Shown here one piece after another: positions 10,528 to 19,587 of a DNA stretch of 64,000 nt (position 1 is its first letter; each line of letters begins with the position of its first letter). Origin of the DNA: Dysgonomonas sp. 25 (lineage in GTDB: Bacteria > Bacteroidota > Bacteroidia > Bacteroidales > Dysgonomonadaceae); assembly GCF_010501075.1 (NCBI RefSeq), contig NZ_QVMN01000003.1, positions 138,292 to 202,291 of the forward strand. The letters run 5' to 3'. The notes under the pieces were generated by a model that saw only the letters and a list, made by a program, of their open reading frames with translations, searched no databases and was not told the origin of the DNA. A program made the position numbers and the translations under genes.

Positions 10528-10531
10528 TTAT

Positions 10532-10573
10532 AGTTACAAGTTACTTGCCCTTCGGGCAGTCACGAGTTACGAG
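10532..10573. repeat. short hairpin repeat, copy 1
   Basis: AGTTACAAGTTACT, then a TGCCC-TTC-GGGCA hairpin, then GTCACGAGTTACGAG. The same layout recurs at 34872-34914 with different but still complementary hairpin arms. This copy lies in the 5' leader of ligA. Confidence 0.6.
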
Positions 10574-10585
10574 ATTTTGTTAACA

Positions 10586-10593
10586 CAAAGATA
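10586..10593 (-). promoter_or_regulatory. -7 box for the ligA cluster
   Basis: TATCTTTG on the minus strand matches TAnnTTTG, giving a leader of about 70 nt that includes the hairpin repeat. No -33 match is seen. Confidence 0.5.
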
Positions 10594-10614
10594 AAATTTA
10601 TCTCTTACGATACC

Positions 10615-13011
10615 CTACTTTTCATATTTTCGTTTTCGATAAAAATAGGTGCATCCCATTATACCGAGTATTATGGCTATAGGCAGGGCAATATTGAGGG
10701 CTGCATATTGATTGTATGCCTCGTAAACCTGTTTTTTGTTTAAGGTGCGCAACTGCTGCTGTTTGGTGCGTAACCGGGTGATGCCATCGTCGTCGGTTAG
10801 CCAGTTGACCGCATTCACAAAGAAGTCGCGATTTCCTGCAATGCGATCCTCTACCGGATCGTAGCCCATCGGCGAGAAAAGCGGTTGCGGGCTATCGGCG
10901 TCCCGGTGCAGATAGTTGCGGATAATCTCGCTGGACGAAACTACTATCATGCGGGTAGGCTTGCTTTCGTTCAGCCGTTGGCGGGTTATCTCTATTTCTT
11001 CGTCGGTTGGAATCAGGCGGTTGGTGAATGCCGAGTTGAAAACCCCTTCGAGCGAAACGGCAGTCGTAATAAATGCCTGATCGAAATAGGCCGGATTGTT
11101 TTGTATTTCTTCCACATCGAACGTAATCAATTCGGGAACTTTGACAATATGCGAATTATTCGCCGTTGTGAGCAATATTTTCTTTTCTGCTTTTTCTGAC
11201 GATCTCAAAATATCGATCGAACTGCTGAAAGGCGCCCGTATATCCCGCACATATTTGGTGATAGGATTGTCTGTTGATGGCATCAGATAAGGGATGTAGT
11301 AGCAAGGCATCAATGCCGGTGCATTGTTGTTGCCGCCTGTTGCCAAATAGATGGAGGCACATTGTTTATCCTGCACAAAATCAGGATTTACGCGTACGCC
11401 GTAAGAGAATAACAGGTCGTCGAGGTTGGTGTCATTTTTCATACTGGCCGACGTCCCTGTCTGCCTCAGGTCGTTGGACGAATAGTAGGCACCGTCGATA
11501 AGCCACAGGACTTTTCCTCCGTGCATGATGTATTGGTCGATAACATACTTCTCCCTTTCGGAGAATCCGGAGCGGGGGCCTGCTATGATAAGTGCATCGA
11601 AATTCATGATAGACGTGTCGTACCATATTTCGCCCCTGATGACATCGTAATATTTGGCCAGCAAATCCTCCGCGTTATAAAGGTATTCGCGCGGCAATTC
11701 GCCGTGCCCTTCGATAAACGCTACTGTTTTCTGTTTCTGCTGTACGAGCAGGCGGATAGCATCTGTAAACTCGAACTCGAGGCTTTCGATGGCGGCATGG
11801 ATATTCTCGTCGGCAGTATATCCGGGCATATATTTGCCGAGGCTGACAACAAGCGTATCCTCGCCCGAAATGACTTGTGCATACGGATATATCTCTTTCC
11901 GGCTGATTTTTCCTTCGCGGTCGGATTCGTTCAGTGTGATGGCGTCCATGCCTTTTTGCACCATGTAATTGTATAATGATTGGTTGGGTTGGCGTGATAT
12001 ATGGTACGGATTTATCGGTTTTACGGTCAGATTATTTCCTGCATAACGGTTCATATCCGACAGGATGTCGAATGTTTCGTTCCGCAATCGCAGGAAGCCT
12101 GCATTCAAATCGCCTTCGAGGTAGACGTCGATTTGCAGTGGCTTTTCCTTTACCTCCGATAGTAGATTCTTTGTGTAATCGCTTAACGTATAGCGCTTCT
12201 CTTCGGTGAAGTCGAATCGGATATTGGGCGTCAGCAGGATAGTGGCATTAACAGCCACCAGCAATGCGAGAGGCAGCCTTAGCGATTTCTTTTCTTGGCA
12301 GACCAATAATGTCAGGAAAAAAAACAGCAGTATATAATTCACCGCGACCAATATTCCACCTACCGGCATAACGCCTCGCTGCATTACGCTGTAATGGTAA
12401 TTCAGCCCCAGCGAAGATAGTGTCAGCTGCGTTTTTCCTGATAAGAATAAGCCTGAAATAAGTTCGAACCCGAAAAAGGAGAACAGGCAGAGGAATATAC
12501 CTGTCAGCAAGGCAATTATCTGATTCTGGCTGATGGAAGATGTGAACAGTCCGATAGCCACAAATACTGCCGAAATAAGGAGCAGGGATATATACGATGC
12601 CCCGATGCTTGCCAAATCGACGTTCCCGGCGGGATTGGCTAATCGATAGACGGAATAGGCATATATCAAGGTGGTGGCAAGTGTAATGAGAATGAATACG
12701 ATAGTCGCCAACGCTTTGCCGGAATAGATGTTGCCGAAACTTACCGGACGAGCCCGCAAAATATTCAGTGTTTTCAGGCGGCGCTCTTCTGCAAACTGGC
12801 GCATTGTGAGTGCGGGAATCAGTACCGCCAGCAGGATAGGGGAGAGGTGAAAAAACGGTTGGAGCGAAGCATATCCGCTCTCGGGAATATTGAAGCTTCC
12901 CGAAAAAAGCCAAAGCACGCAACCGCTTATCAGTAAATAAGATACAGCGAAAAAAGCTCCTGCGGGAGAACAAAATACCGATTTTAATTCTTTAATAATA
13001 AGAGCTTTCAT
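10615..13011 (-). CDS. GldF-GldG fusion (ABC-2 permease plus Gldg-type domain)
   Basis: A 798-residue membrane protein. Residues 1-235 form an ABC-2 type permease with about six helices resembling GldF, including the RQFAEERRLKTLN loop. After EKKSLRLP a second part begins (TPNIRFDFTEEKRYTLSDYTK) that matches GldG: a large extracytoplasmic ABC_transp_aux domain and a final helix near residue 775. GldF and GldG are separate proteins in gliding Flavobacteria, where with GldA they form an ABC transporter linked to motility. In non-gliding Bacteroidales the transported substrate is unknown. No GldA-like ATPase is adjacent; mscL diverges upstream. The single-reading-frame fusion is directly visible. 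Confidence 0.82.
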   Translation of the reverse strand: MKALIIKELKSVFCSPAGAFFAVSYLLISGCVLWLFSGSFNIPESGYASLQPFFHLSPILLAVLIPALTMRQFAEERRLKTLNILRARPVSFGNIYSGKALATIVFILITLATTLIYAYSVYRLANPAGNVDLASIGASYISLLLISAVFVAIGLFTSSISQNQIIALLTGIFLCLFSFFGFELISGLFLSGKTQLTLSSLGLNYHYSVMQRGVMPVGGILVAVNYILLFFFLTLLVCQEKKSLRLPLALLVAVNATILLTPNIRFDFTEEKRYTLSDYTKNLLSEVKEKPLQIDVYLEGDLNAGFLRLRNETFDILSDMNRYAGNNLTVKPINPYHISRQPNQSLYNYMVQKGMDAITLNESDREGKISRKEIYPYAQVISGEDTLVVSLGKYMPGYTADENIHAAIESLEFEFTDAIRLLVQQKQKTVAFIEGHGELPREYLYNAEDLLAKYYDVIRGEIWYDTSIMNFDALIIAGPRSGFSEREKYVIDQYIMHGGKVLWLIDGAYYSSNDLRQTGTSASMKNDTNLDDLLFSYGVRVNPDFVQDKQCASIYLATGGNNNAPALMPCYYIPYLMPSTDNPITKYVRDIRAPFSSSIDILRSSEKAEKKILLTTANNSHIVKVPELITFDVEEIQNNPAYFDQAFITTAVSLEGVFNSAFTNRLIPTDEEIEITRQRLNESKPTRMIVVSSSEIIRNYLHRDADSPQPLFSPMGYDPVEDRIAGNRDFFVNAVNWLTDDDGITRLRTKQQQLRTLNKKQVYEAYNQYAALNIALPIAIILGIMGCTYFYRKRKYEK

Positions 13012-13191
13012 GTATATTTGCGGAATATTATGCTATCAGTTTTTTCTTTTAACGGAGAATAAAGGTAGTTATTTTTAGCTTTCTAAAGTCACAGAAATAA
13101 ACTTATACGAAGCAATTATCTGTTTTTGTTTGAATATCGTAGTCCTGTTGGGTGTTCGAAATAGTATGAAAAAGAAAAACTTAAATAAATA

Positions 13192-13611
13192 ATGAATATG
13201 GCAAAAACATCAATCCTTACAGAATTAAAGAATTTTATGATGCGAGGCAACGTAGTCGATATGGCTGTCGGTGTCATCGTCGGTGGTGCATTCGGTAAAA
13301 TCGTTTCCTCTTTGGTGAGCGATGTCATCATGCCTCCTATCGGAATATTGATAGGGGGGGTCGATTTCAGCGATTTGAGCATTGTATTGAAAGAGGCTAC
13401 GGCAGATGCTGCTGCGGTAACAATCAACTACGGGACATTCTTGCAGACGGTATTTGATTTTATGATTATCGCTACAGTTATCTTCTTCGCCCTTAAAGGG
13501 ATAAGCAAGCTCCGCACGAAGAAAGAAGAAGAGCCGGCGGCTCCTCCTGCCCCGAGTAAAGAAGAAGTTTTATTAACCGAAATCAGGGATATATTGAAGG
13601 AAAAGAAATAA
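13192..13611 (+). CDS. mscL: large-conductance mechanosensitive channel
   Basis: A 139-residue inner-membrane channel protein that opens under hypo-osmotic tension. It has the conserved N-terminal amphipathic helix ([21 protein letters not shown]), the first helix with glycines, the DVIMPPIG segment, a second helix ([14 protein letters not shown]) and a charged C-terminal bundle ending in [10 protein letters not shown]. Its length is normal. The ATG at 13192 and the Met two codons later are equally possible starts. The M48 protease gene begins about 42 bp after its stop codon on the same strand. Confidence 0.95.
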   Translation: MNMAKTSILTELKNFMMRGNVVDMAVGVIVGGAFGKIVSSLVSDVIMPPIGILIGGVDFSDLSIVLKEATADAAAVTINYGTFLQTVFDFMIIATVIFFALKGISKLRTKKEEEPAAPPAPSKEEVLLTEIRDILKEKK

Positions 13612-13652
13612 TGCTTATTTTTGTTCCGATTTCAAACTTTTTAACTATGCAT

Positions 13653-14453
13653 ATGAAATACCTATCTTATTTTATTGTCGCTGCAATGCTCCTTTTGGTG
13701 GCAGCGTGTAGCAGTGTTCCCGTGACGGGGCGTAAACAAGTGTTGCTTGTTTCCGACAGCGAGGTTCTTACATTGAGCCTTCAGCAGTATGACGAGTATA
13801 TCAAATCGGCTCCTAAGTCGGCTAATGCCAAAAATACGGCATTGGTAGAAAAAGTAGGGCGCAGGATTGCCAATGCTGTCGAAACTTATATGAACAACAA
13901 CGGTATGGGCGATTTGGTGGCTAACTTCTCATGGGAGTTCAACCTTATCAAAAGTGACGAAGTGAATGCTTTCTGTATGCCGGGCGGAAAAATCGTCGTA
14001 TACGAAGGTATTTTGCCTATCACGCAGGACGAAACAGGTCTGGCTGTCGTTTTGGGACACGAGGTTGCACATGCTGTAGCCAAACACTCGAACGAACGTA
14101 TGAGCCAGCAAATGCTTACCGAATACGGTTCGCAGGCATTGGGTATGGCGTTGGATAAGCAATCGGCTCAGATACAGCAGATTGGTTCTGTTGCTTTCGG
14201 TTTAGGTTCGCAATATGGCGTGACCTTGCCTTTCTCGCGTAAGCAGGAATTGGAAGCCGACGAACTGGGCTTGATATTTATGTCGATGGCGGGATACGAT
14301 CCGCGTCAGGCAGCATCATTCTGGGAACGTATGTCCGCAGCGAGCGGTGGCGGTGTGCCTGAATTTACCAGCACTCACCCGTCGGATGCTACCCGTATCA
14401 AAAAGATAAACGAAAATCTACCGAAAGCTTTGGAATATTATACAGGCAAGTAA
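13653..14453 (+). CDS. M48 family lipoprotein metalloprotease
   Basis: A 266-residue secreted zinc protease. The start at 13653 gives a lipoprotein signal with lipobox LVAAC; an ATG overlapping the mscL stop codon would add a poor N-terminus. The zinc site is His136-Glu137-x-x-His140 in GHEVAHAVAKHSNERMS, with the third ligand Glu201 in QELEADELGL, which is the arrangement of M48 (LoiP/BepA-like) proteases. It probably acts in the periplasm on misfolded outer-membrane proteins. It follows mscL closely and is closed by a terminator, so the pair may be a stress operon. Confidence 0.88.
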   Translation: MKYLSYFIVAAMLLLVAACSSVPVTGRKQVLLVSDSEVLTLSLQQYDEYIKSAPKSANAKNTALVEKVGRRIANAVETYMNNNGMGDLVANFSWEFNLIKSDEVNAFCMPGGKIVVYEGILPITQDETGLAVVLGHEVAHAVAKHSNERMSQQMLTEYGSQALGMALDKQSAQIQQIGSVAFGLGSQYGVTLPFSRKQELEADELGLIFMSMAGYDPRQAASFWERMSAASGGGVPEFTSTHPSDATRIKKINENLPKALEYYTGK

Positions 14454-14475
14454 GCCTGTAGGGTAGAAAAAAATC

Positions 14476-14515
14476 AAAAACAGGGTTGTCTCAATGTAGA
14501 TAATCCTGTTTTTTT
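14476..14515 (+). terminator. terminator of the mscL-M48 unit
   Basis: Arms AAAAACAGGGTT and AATCCTGTTTTT with a 14-base loop, followed by more T, begin 23 bp after the protease stop codon. Confidence 0.75.
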
Positions 14516-14645
14516 ATGAAAATATTTGTCATTCTTCCTCAAAATGACTTCCTTTGTAATTGTTATATAACGAAAATATCGTGCTAATAAACAGAGAATA
14601 TAAGGTTATTTTATTAGTTAATATATTGTATTCTAATATGATATA

Positions 14646-15368
14646 TTGCGGTTTCTACGTACACGCACACATACACACACACGAAAATTTAGTGATTATT
14701 TCTTAGACCTCCAAATTTTCAGGGTAGTTTTTTTAAGGAAAAGTAAACAAGTAGACAAGTATACGAGTATACAAGAATGGTATAAACTTGTTTACTGGTC
14801 AACTCGTCTACTCGTCCACTTAAGATATGCTTGTGTTAATGTCAGGGGTATTTCCGGCTGCGACAGCCGTACCTACCTCCCCCCAGCCCCCTCCACAAGA
14901 GGGGGAGCGAGGGGCTGTCTTTCAGTCAGCAGTTATCAATCAACAGTGAACAACAATACTTTGTCATGCCGAACCTTGTGTGAGGCATCCCGCCCCGTTA
15001 TCGGAAAGAGATCCCTCGTATCCACTCGGGATGACAATAAAACTAACAGCTATCAGTCAACGGATAACAGTCTAATGTTGCCACGCCTTTTAAGGCGTGG
15101 ATATAGTTGCATCTTTCAGGAGATGACTTTAGTCAAAAGATATTTGGCTAAAGCCATTTTTGAACCAACCTTTCGAGACCTCCACTTAAAAGTGAAGACA
15201 ATTAGTAAGAACGCACCGAGATCCCTCACTCCGTTTCGGGATGACAATAAAGCTAATAGCTATCGGCTAATGGCTAAAAGCTATAAATCAACTATTTATT
15301 CACATCATCTTTTTCTGTTACCCCCTCTTGTGGAGGGGGCAGGGGGAGGTGGCTTATTCTTTTATAAC
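14646..15368. repeat. non-coding repeat cluster upstream of the FISUMP gene
   Basis: The 915-base gap 14454-15368 holds no gene. It holds a CA-rich microsatellite (14661-14682), an inverted set of AAGTAGACAAGTATACGAG-like words (14740-14820), two long C/G-rich inverted arms, two segments ending in CGGGATGACAATAA (about 15027-15044 and 15233-15250), several CAGTCAACGGATAACAG-like words and a CCACGCC-TTTTAA-GGCGTGG hairpin near 15080. The frame stays open across it by chance, giving an artificial 241-residue N-terminal extension to the gene at 15369. Confidence 0.65.
14875..15350. repeat. inverted repeat of about 30 bp bounding a 476-bp block
   Basis: The left arm 14875-14905 (ACCTCCCCCC...CCTCCACAAGAGGGGG) is matched in reverse complement by 15321-15350 with one or two changes. 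Each arm also contains its own small CCCCCT/AGGGGG hairpin. The block looks like a MITE-type or nested repeat unit; no transposase is present. Confidence 0.6.
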
Positions 15369-16529
15369 ATGAAAAAAAGAATCTTAACGCAGGCTATCGT
15401 ACTGTTAGCCTTATTCACAACAACAATCAACCTGCAAGCGCAGGTGACTATCGGTAGCGGGCAACAGCCTAATGCCGGCGCTTTGCTCGACCTGAAAAAT
15501 TTAGCTGGAGGCAATGCTGACAAAGGCCTTGCGCTTCCGCGGGTGAAATTGACATCACTGACTATCCCTGCCGGCAAGACGCTGGCACAAACCATCGACG
15601 GCACAGAAGCCAGTGACAGTTGGGACAAAGACGAGCATCTCGGGCTGTTGGTCTACAACATGCAGGAGATGGAACCTACGTGCATAGCGAATGTTTTCTA
15701 TCCGGCAGTTGATCCAGGTGTATTTATCTGGGATGGCGAAAAATGGGAGCCGCTTATACCTCCCTATCAGGGCAGAAGGGATATAACCATGACCGATATC
15801 GACGATAACGTCTACAATGCCAGATGGTTTGGAGTAGACCTGTGCGATGGTGCTTATTGGACGACCAGCAATCTGTACGTTACCCGCGACAAAGACGGGA
15901 ATCCCTTACCTTCCAATAGCGTTAAGTTGAGTATTGCAGGCGGTACAACAGCGGTTATTAGTAGCGTATCAGACCTGACGGGGAACAGTATCCCTGCCAA
16001 TATTTGGGGAATAGGCGATACCTGGGGGGTGCTCCAGAACAACCCTGAAACAAGCTATCTGGATTTTGCTAAAGAATATGGGTTATATTACAACCACAGA
16101 TATGCACCACTACAATTAGAGACTATATGCCCTATGGGCTGGCATGTGCCCGACAATGACGAATGGGATAAGCTGGCTGATGCTTTCGGTGGTGCAGCTG
16201 ATGCCGCCCGGAAAATGCGCAAAGCGGACAAATATGGAAAGTTCTACACCGATGCCAATGGATATGCTAATATTGCGTGGGGCTGTTGCGACGGCGGCAC
16301 CCCGGAGCCATCCGGCTTCGATGCCGTGCCATCCGGTTGGATCGAATATTACAATGGTTCTTGGTTTGGTCTTACCACCGCTTGGTGGTCCTCTACCGTT
16401 GTCGAATCCGGAGGCTCTACTACTTGTCACTACCGCCAATTGGGAGCTAATAACCCTGCGTTAACTGCTCATTCAATAACTTTTTTATCTGCAGCACGAT
16501 GGAAATCGATCCGTTGTGTCCGGGATTGA
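15369..16529 (+). CDS. secreted FISUMP-domain protein
   Basis: A 386-residue protein starting at the ATG at 15369, which opens a clear signal peptide ending near NLQAQ. The next 60 residues (VTIGSGQQPNAGALLDLK) are a motif common at the start of Bacteroidetes surface proteins. The C-terminal two-thirds fit the Fibrobacter succinogenes major paralogous (FISUMP) domain: CPMGWHVPDNDEWDKLADAFGG near residue 254, then AWWSSTVVES and a final RCVRD. FISUMP is related to C-type-lectin-like folds, so surface attachment is plausible but not shown. The gene is flanked on both sides by intergenic repeats and ends without a terminator. Confidence 0.75.
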   Translation: MKKRILTQAIVLLALFTTTINLQAQVTIGSGQQPNAGALLDLKNLAGGNADKGLALPRVKLTSLTIPAGKTLAQTIDGTEASDSWDKDEHLGLLVYNMQEMEPTCIANVFYPAVDPGVFIWDGEKWEPLIPPYQGRRDITMTDIDDNVYNARWFGVDLCDGAYWTTSNLYVTRDKDGNPLPSNSVKLSIAGGTTAVISSVSDLTGNSIPANIWGIGDTWGVLQNNPETSYLDFAKEYGLYYNHRYAPLQLETICPMGWHVPDNDEWDKLADAFGGAADAARKMRKADKYGKFYTDANGYANIAWGCCDGGTPEPSGFDAVPSGWIEYYNGSWFGLTTAWWSSTVVESGGSTTCHYRQLGANNPALTAHSITFLSAARWKSIRCVRD

Positions 16530-16591
16530 GAGAGTACAGCGGGAAAAGGTAGAGATAAACGAACAATAAAAAGAAACTTTATCTATATAAG

Positions 16592-16710
16592 AAAAGTTAA
16601 CAAGTAGACGAGTAAACAAGTTGACATATAGATTGTCATCCCGAGCGGATGCGAGGGGTCTCGTTCCAGTAACGACATGGGATGCTTCGCCAAAGGCTCA
16701 GCATGACAAG
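16592..16710 (+). repeat. repeat words shared with the upstream cluster
   Basis: Between the FISUMP stop codon and 16710 are AAGTTAACAAGTAGACGAG (about 16594) and a TGTCATCCCGAGCGG...CATGACA segment (16634-16708). These echo the AAGTAGACAAG and CGGGATGACA words at 14740-15250, so the same families flank the gene on both sides. Confidence 0.5.
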
Positions 16711-16717
16711 ACGATTC

Positions 16718-16890
16718 TTTTACTTTGTACTCCTCGTGGCTGAAAATGAAGCAAAATACATTTCATGAAAAAATGTATTGTAAAGTTTTTTAGTAGTTAA
16801 ATACTTAATTGTCAGCAGTGAATCTATTTGATGCGGATGACAGATCTAATACAATATCGTGACGTGGTTGTCACTTTTTGCAGAGGGTAG
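16718..16890 (+). repeat. dispersed non-coding repeat, copy 3
   Basis: This starts with TTTACTTTGTACTCCTCGTGG and aligns from 16756 with 4136-4268. The shared blocks are ATTTCATxGAAAAA, GTATTGTAAAGTTTTTT and ACAGATCTAATACAATA, and it ends in the hairpin GTGAC-GTGGTT-GTCAC. It stops 77 bp before the next start codon, as copy 2 stops 80 bp before its gene. Confidence 0.6.
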
Positions 16891-16966
16891 GAATTTTTCA
16901 ACAATAGGTGAGATTTTAAGAATTCTTATATCGACCTTGTAGGATGAATTGCTTTTCTTTGTAGAT

Positions 16967-18238
16967 ATGATAAACGATATGACACTCGAAAAGCTGAAAG
17001 TGCTGGCAGAATCGGCCAAGTACGATGTATCCTGCGCTTCGAGCGGTACGGTTCGCCGCAACAAGGACGGAGGGCTGGGGAATACCGTCGGCGGAATGGG
17101 TATCTGCCACAGCTTTACCGAGGACGGACGGTGCGTATCGTTGCTCAAAATCATGCTGACCAACAATTGTATCTACGATTGTGCCTATTGCATCAATCGC
17201 CGGAGCAATGACCTTCCGCGCGCGACCTTTACCGTCAAGGAGTTGGTGGAGCTGACTATCGAGTTCTATCGCCGCAATTATATCGAAGGGCTGTTCCTTA
17301 GTTCGGGGGTTATCAATAATCCCGACTATACGATGGAGCGGATGGTGCGTGTGGTGAAGGAATTGCGGACGATACACCGCTTCAATGGCTATATTCATAT
17401 GAAAAGCATCCCCGATGCCAGTCAGGAATTAGTGAACGAAGCGGGGTTGTATGCCGACCGTATGAGTGTGAACTTAGAAATCCCAACTCCGCAGAACCTG
17501 AAATTACTGGCGCCGGAGAAAGACCATAAGAGTGTGTACAAGCCGATGCAATACATTCAGCAGGGTATGCTGCAAAGCATCGAAGACAGGCGGAAATTTC
17601 GCAAAGCGCCCCGCTTTGTCCCTGCCGGACAGAGCACGCAAATGATTGTAGGGGCGACGGATGAGAGCGATCAGCAGATACTCACCGTTTCGTCGGCACT
17701 CTATCGCCGTCCGAGCATGAAGCGAGTGTATTATTCGGGCTTTATCCCTGTCAATAGCTACGATAAACGCTTGCCTGCATTGAAGCAGGCTCCTTTGGTT
17801 CGCGAGAACCGTCTCTATCAGGCCGATTGGCTGATGCGTTTCTATGAGTTCCGTGCCGACGAAATTGTCGACGATGCTTATCCGAATCTCGATTTGGAGA
17901 TAGACCCCAAGCTGGCTTGGGCACTACGGCATCCCGAATCGTTCCCCGTGGATATCAACCGTGCGGATTATTCGCTGATATTGCGTGTGCCGGGTATCGG
18001 GGTGAAGTCGGCCAAATTGATTGTGACTTCCCGCCGCTACGGCAAGTTGAACGCCTCGCAGCTCAAGAAGATGGGCATCGTGATGAAGAAAGCACAATAC
18101 TTCATCACTTGCAACGAACTGCCGATGTACACGGTGAATGAGGCTACGCCGGAATACGTGCGCAAGGTGTTGGCCGAGAGCAAGAAACGAAAAGGTGCAG
18201 CAGACCAGAACCAGTTGAGTATCATCTTCCCCGATTGA
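16967..18238 (+). CDS. putative DNA modification/repair radical SAM protein
   Basis: A 423-residue protein of the TIGR03916 type. The [4Fe-4S] cysteines are Cys68, Cys72 and Cys75 in NNCIYDCAYC, the radical SAM CxxxCxxC motif. An earlier CASSG...GGLGNTVGGMGICHSF stretch is typical of this family. A helix-hairpin-helix (VPGIGVKSAKLIV) near residue 340 suggests DNA contact. The start at 16967 is taken because the TTG further upstream lacks support; Met5 is an alternative. The next gene is its usual partner, 5 bp away. The reaction catalysed is not known; a DNA role rests on the HhH and on the partner's links to uracil-DNA glycosylases. Confidence 0.87.
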   Translation: MINDMTLEKLKVLAESAKYDVSCASSGTVRRNKDGGLGNTVGGMGICHSFTEDGRCVSLLKIMLTNNCIYDCAYCINRRSNDLPRATFTVKELVELTIEFYRRNYIEGLFLSSGVINNPDYTMERMVRVVKELRTIHRFNGYIHMKSIPDASQELVNEAGLYADRMSVNLEIPTPQNLKLLAPEKDHKSVYKPMQYIQQGMLQSIEDRRKFRKAPRFVPAGQSTQMIVGATDESDQQILTVSSALYRRPSMKRVYYSGFIPVNSYDKRLPALKQAPLVRENRLYQADWLMRFYEFRADEIVDDAYPNLDLEIDPKLAWALRHPESFPVDINRADYSLILRVPGIGVKSAKLIVTSRRYGKLNASQLKKMGIVMKKAQYFITCNELPMYTVNEATPEYVRKVLAESKKRKGAADQNQLSIIFPD

Positions 18239-18243
18239 GTAAT

Positions 18244-19005
18244 ATGGTAGTCTTCTTCTACGATAAAACATTCGAAGGCTTGCTCACAGCCGTATTCGAT
18301 GCCTACAGCCGCAAAGTCTTCCCTGACAAGTTGCTGGCGGAAGGCGATGTGGCTCCCTTGTTTATGGAAGACAGTTATACTGTCGTTACGCAGGACGATA
18401 AGGTTTCGAGAGTGTGGAAGTCGCTGGAAGATAAGATGAGCAAACTGGCATGTAATATGCTCACACACGTATGGTTGTCCGAACAGGAAGGGAGCGACGA
18501 TCTGCTGTTCCGCTACATACGCAAGACCTTTGATACGAAGACCTCGATAGAGACCAATTTCGGCGATCCCGATGTATTGGAGGTGCATAAGCTGGCACGG
18601 AAGGTGTCGCACGAGAAGCATTATCTGGCACAGTTTATCCGCTTTCAGAAGGCGGCCGATGATATCTTCTTTGCACCCGTTTCGCCTATATTCAATGCCC
18701 TTCCGTTGGTCGTGGAGCATTTCAAAGACCGCTTCTCCGACCAGAAATGGGTGATATACGACACCAAGCGGCATTATGGCTTCTACTACGACTTGAAAGA
18801 GGTGGTGGAAATGACATTGGACGATGATACGCATCTGTTGAGCGGGAAGCTGGATGAAGCATTGATGGCGGAGGACGAAAAACTGTTTCAGGAGTTGTGG
18901 AAAGGCTATTTCAAGGCCATGACGATAAAAGAGCGCATCAACCTGAAACTGCAACGGCAACATATGCCTCGCCGCTTCTGGAAGTACCTGACGGAGAAAC
19001 AATAA
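18244..19005 (+). CDS. probable DNA metabolism protein (DUF4130/TIGR03915)
   Basis: A 253-residue cytoplasmic protein beginning VVFFYDKTFEGLLTAVFDAY, the signature start of the TIGR03915 family, with HYLAQFIRFQKAADDIFFAPVSP in the middle and a basic C-terminus (RQHMPRRFWKYLTE). It follows the radical SAM gene by 5 bp; the TTG overlapping that gene's stop codon is a possible but weaker start. In other bacteria this family is paired with TIGR03916 and sometimes fused to a uracil-DNA glycosylase domain. Here no glycosylase domain is attached. Role inferred as partner in DNA modification or repair. Confidence 0.85.
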   Translation: MVVFFYDKTFEGLLTAVFDAYSRKVFPDKLLAEGDVAPLFMEDSYTVVTQDDKVSRVWKSLEDKMSKLACNMLTHVWLSEQEGSDDLLFRYIRKTFDTKTSIETNFGDPDVLEVHKLARKVSHEKHYLAQFIRFQKAADDIFFAPVSPIFNALPLVVEHFKDRFSDQKWVIYDTKRHYGFYYDLKEVVEMTLDDDTHLLSGKLDEALMAEDEKLFQELWKGYFKAMTIKERINLKLQRQHMPRRFWKYLTEKQ

Positions 19006-19019
19006 ACAACTAATATGCA

Positions 19020-19577
19020 ATGGACAGGATAGATAAGATTTCGGAAGAACGATTATTTCAGAACAATACGAAAGAAGAAATAATGCGTTGGTGCAGTGGA
19101 TTGCACTATTTTCACTATATGCGTGCCCGTGGAGGGCATAATTGCGAAGGAGATTCCTTTGCGGTGTATTTCAATTATGACGGGTTGGATGATTTGACAG
19201 CTAAGCTGGCGGAGATAGGTGTTGCATTGAACAGGGTAGGCGATGGCGATTTTTCGTTCGATCCTTTCAAGTCCTATTCCCTCGACGATTTGGACAATCT
19301 GAAAATAACGATTGCCGAATACCCAGAATGGGAACAGCCCCAGTATGTAGAGCTGTTCGGTAATAAAGTGCATATCTGGGTTTTGAACGACCGCTTCGAG
19401 ATTTCTGTTTCCGGAAGCAAAGACGGGCAGGTCTACAAAGTTTCGGAGGAAGATTTCGCGGTTTGCCGGACGCTCGAAAAGCGTTTCGACGAACTGGGTT
19501 GGCACTCAATCGTAGACGACAATGTCAAAAGCCTGACCCATTGTATCTCGGAAAGAAATTATCCGGAGTTGTTTTAA
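19020..19577 (+). CDS. hypothetical protein, 185 residues
   Basis: Not recognised. It is an acidic cytoplasmic protein without signal peptide or helix. It starts 14 bp after the DUF4130 gene on the same strand, so it is probably co-transcribed with the radical SAM pair. The sequence has a conserved look (KEEIMRWCSGLHYFHYMRARGG near the N-terminus and FEISVSGSKDG near residue 125), with three cysteines and two close histidines. Its stop codon is 10 bp from the convergent LytTR gene. Whether it belongs functionally to the radical SAM pair cannot be decided here. Confidence 0.6.
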   Translation: MDRIDKISEERLFQNNTKEEIMRWCSGLHYFHYMRARGGHNCEGDSFAVYFNYDGLDDLTAKLAEIGVALNRVGDGDFSFDPFKSYSLDDLDNLKITIAEYPEWEQPQYVELFGNKVHIWVLNDRFEISVSGSKDGQVYKVSEEDFAVCRTLEKRFDELGWHSIVDDNVKSLTHCISERNYPELF

Positions 19578-19587
19578 TATTCGCCGG

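Noticed and set aside
14646-15368. N-terminal 241-codon extension of the FISUMP gene
   Set aside because: It translates intergenic repeats and a CA microsatellite; a proper signal peptide starts at 15369.
18037-19020. 327-codon minus-strand frame opposite the DUF4130 gene
   Set aside because: It is the mirror of a recognised gene and its translation shows no family signature.
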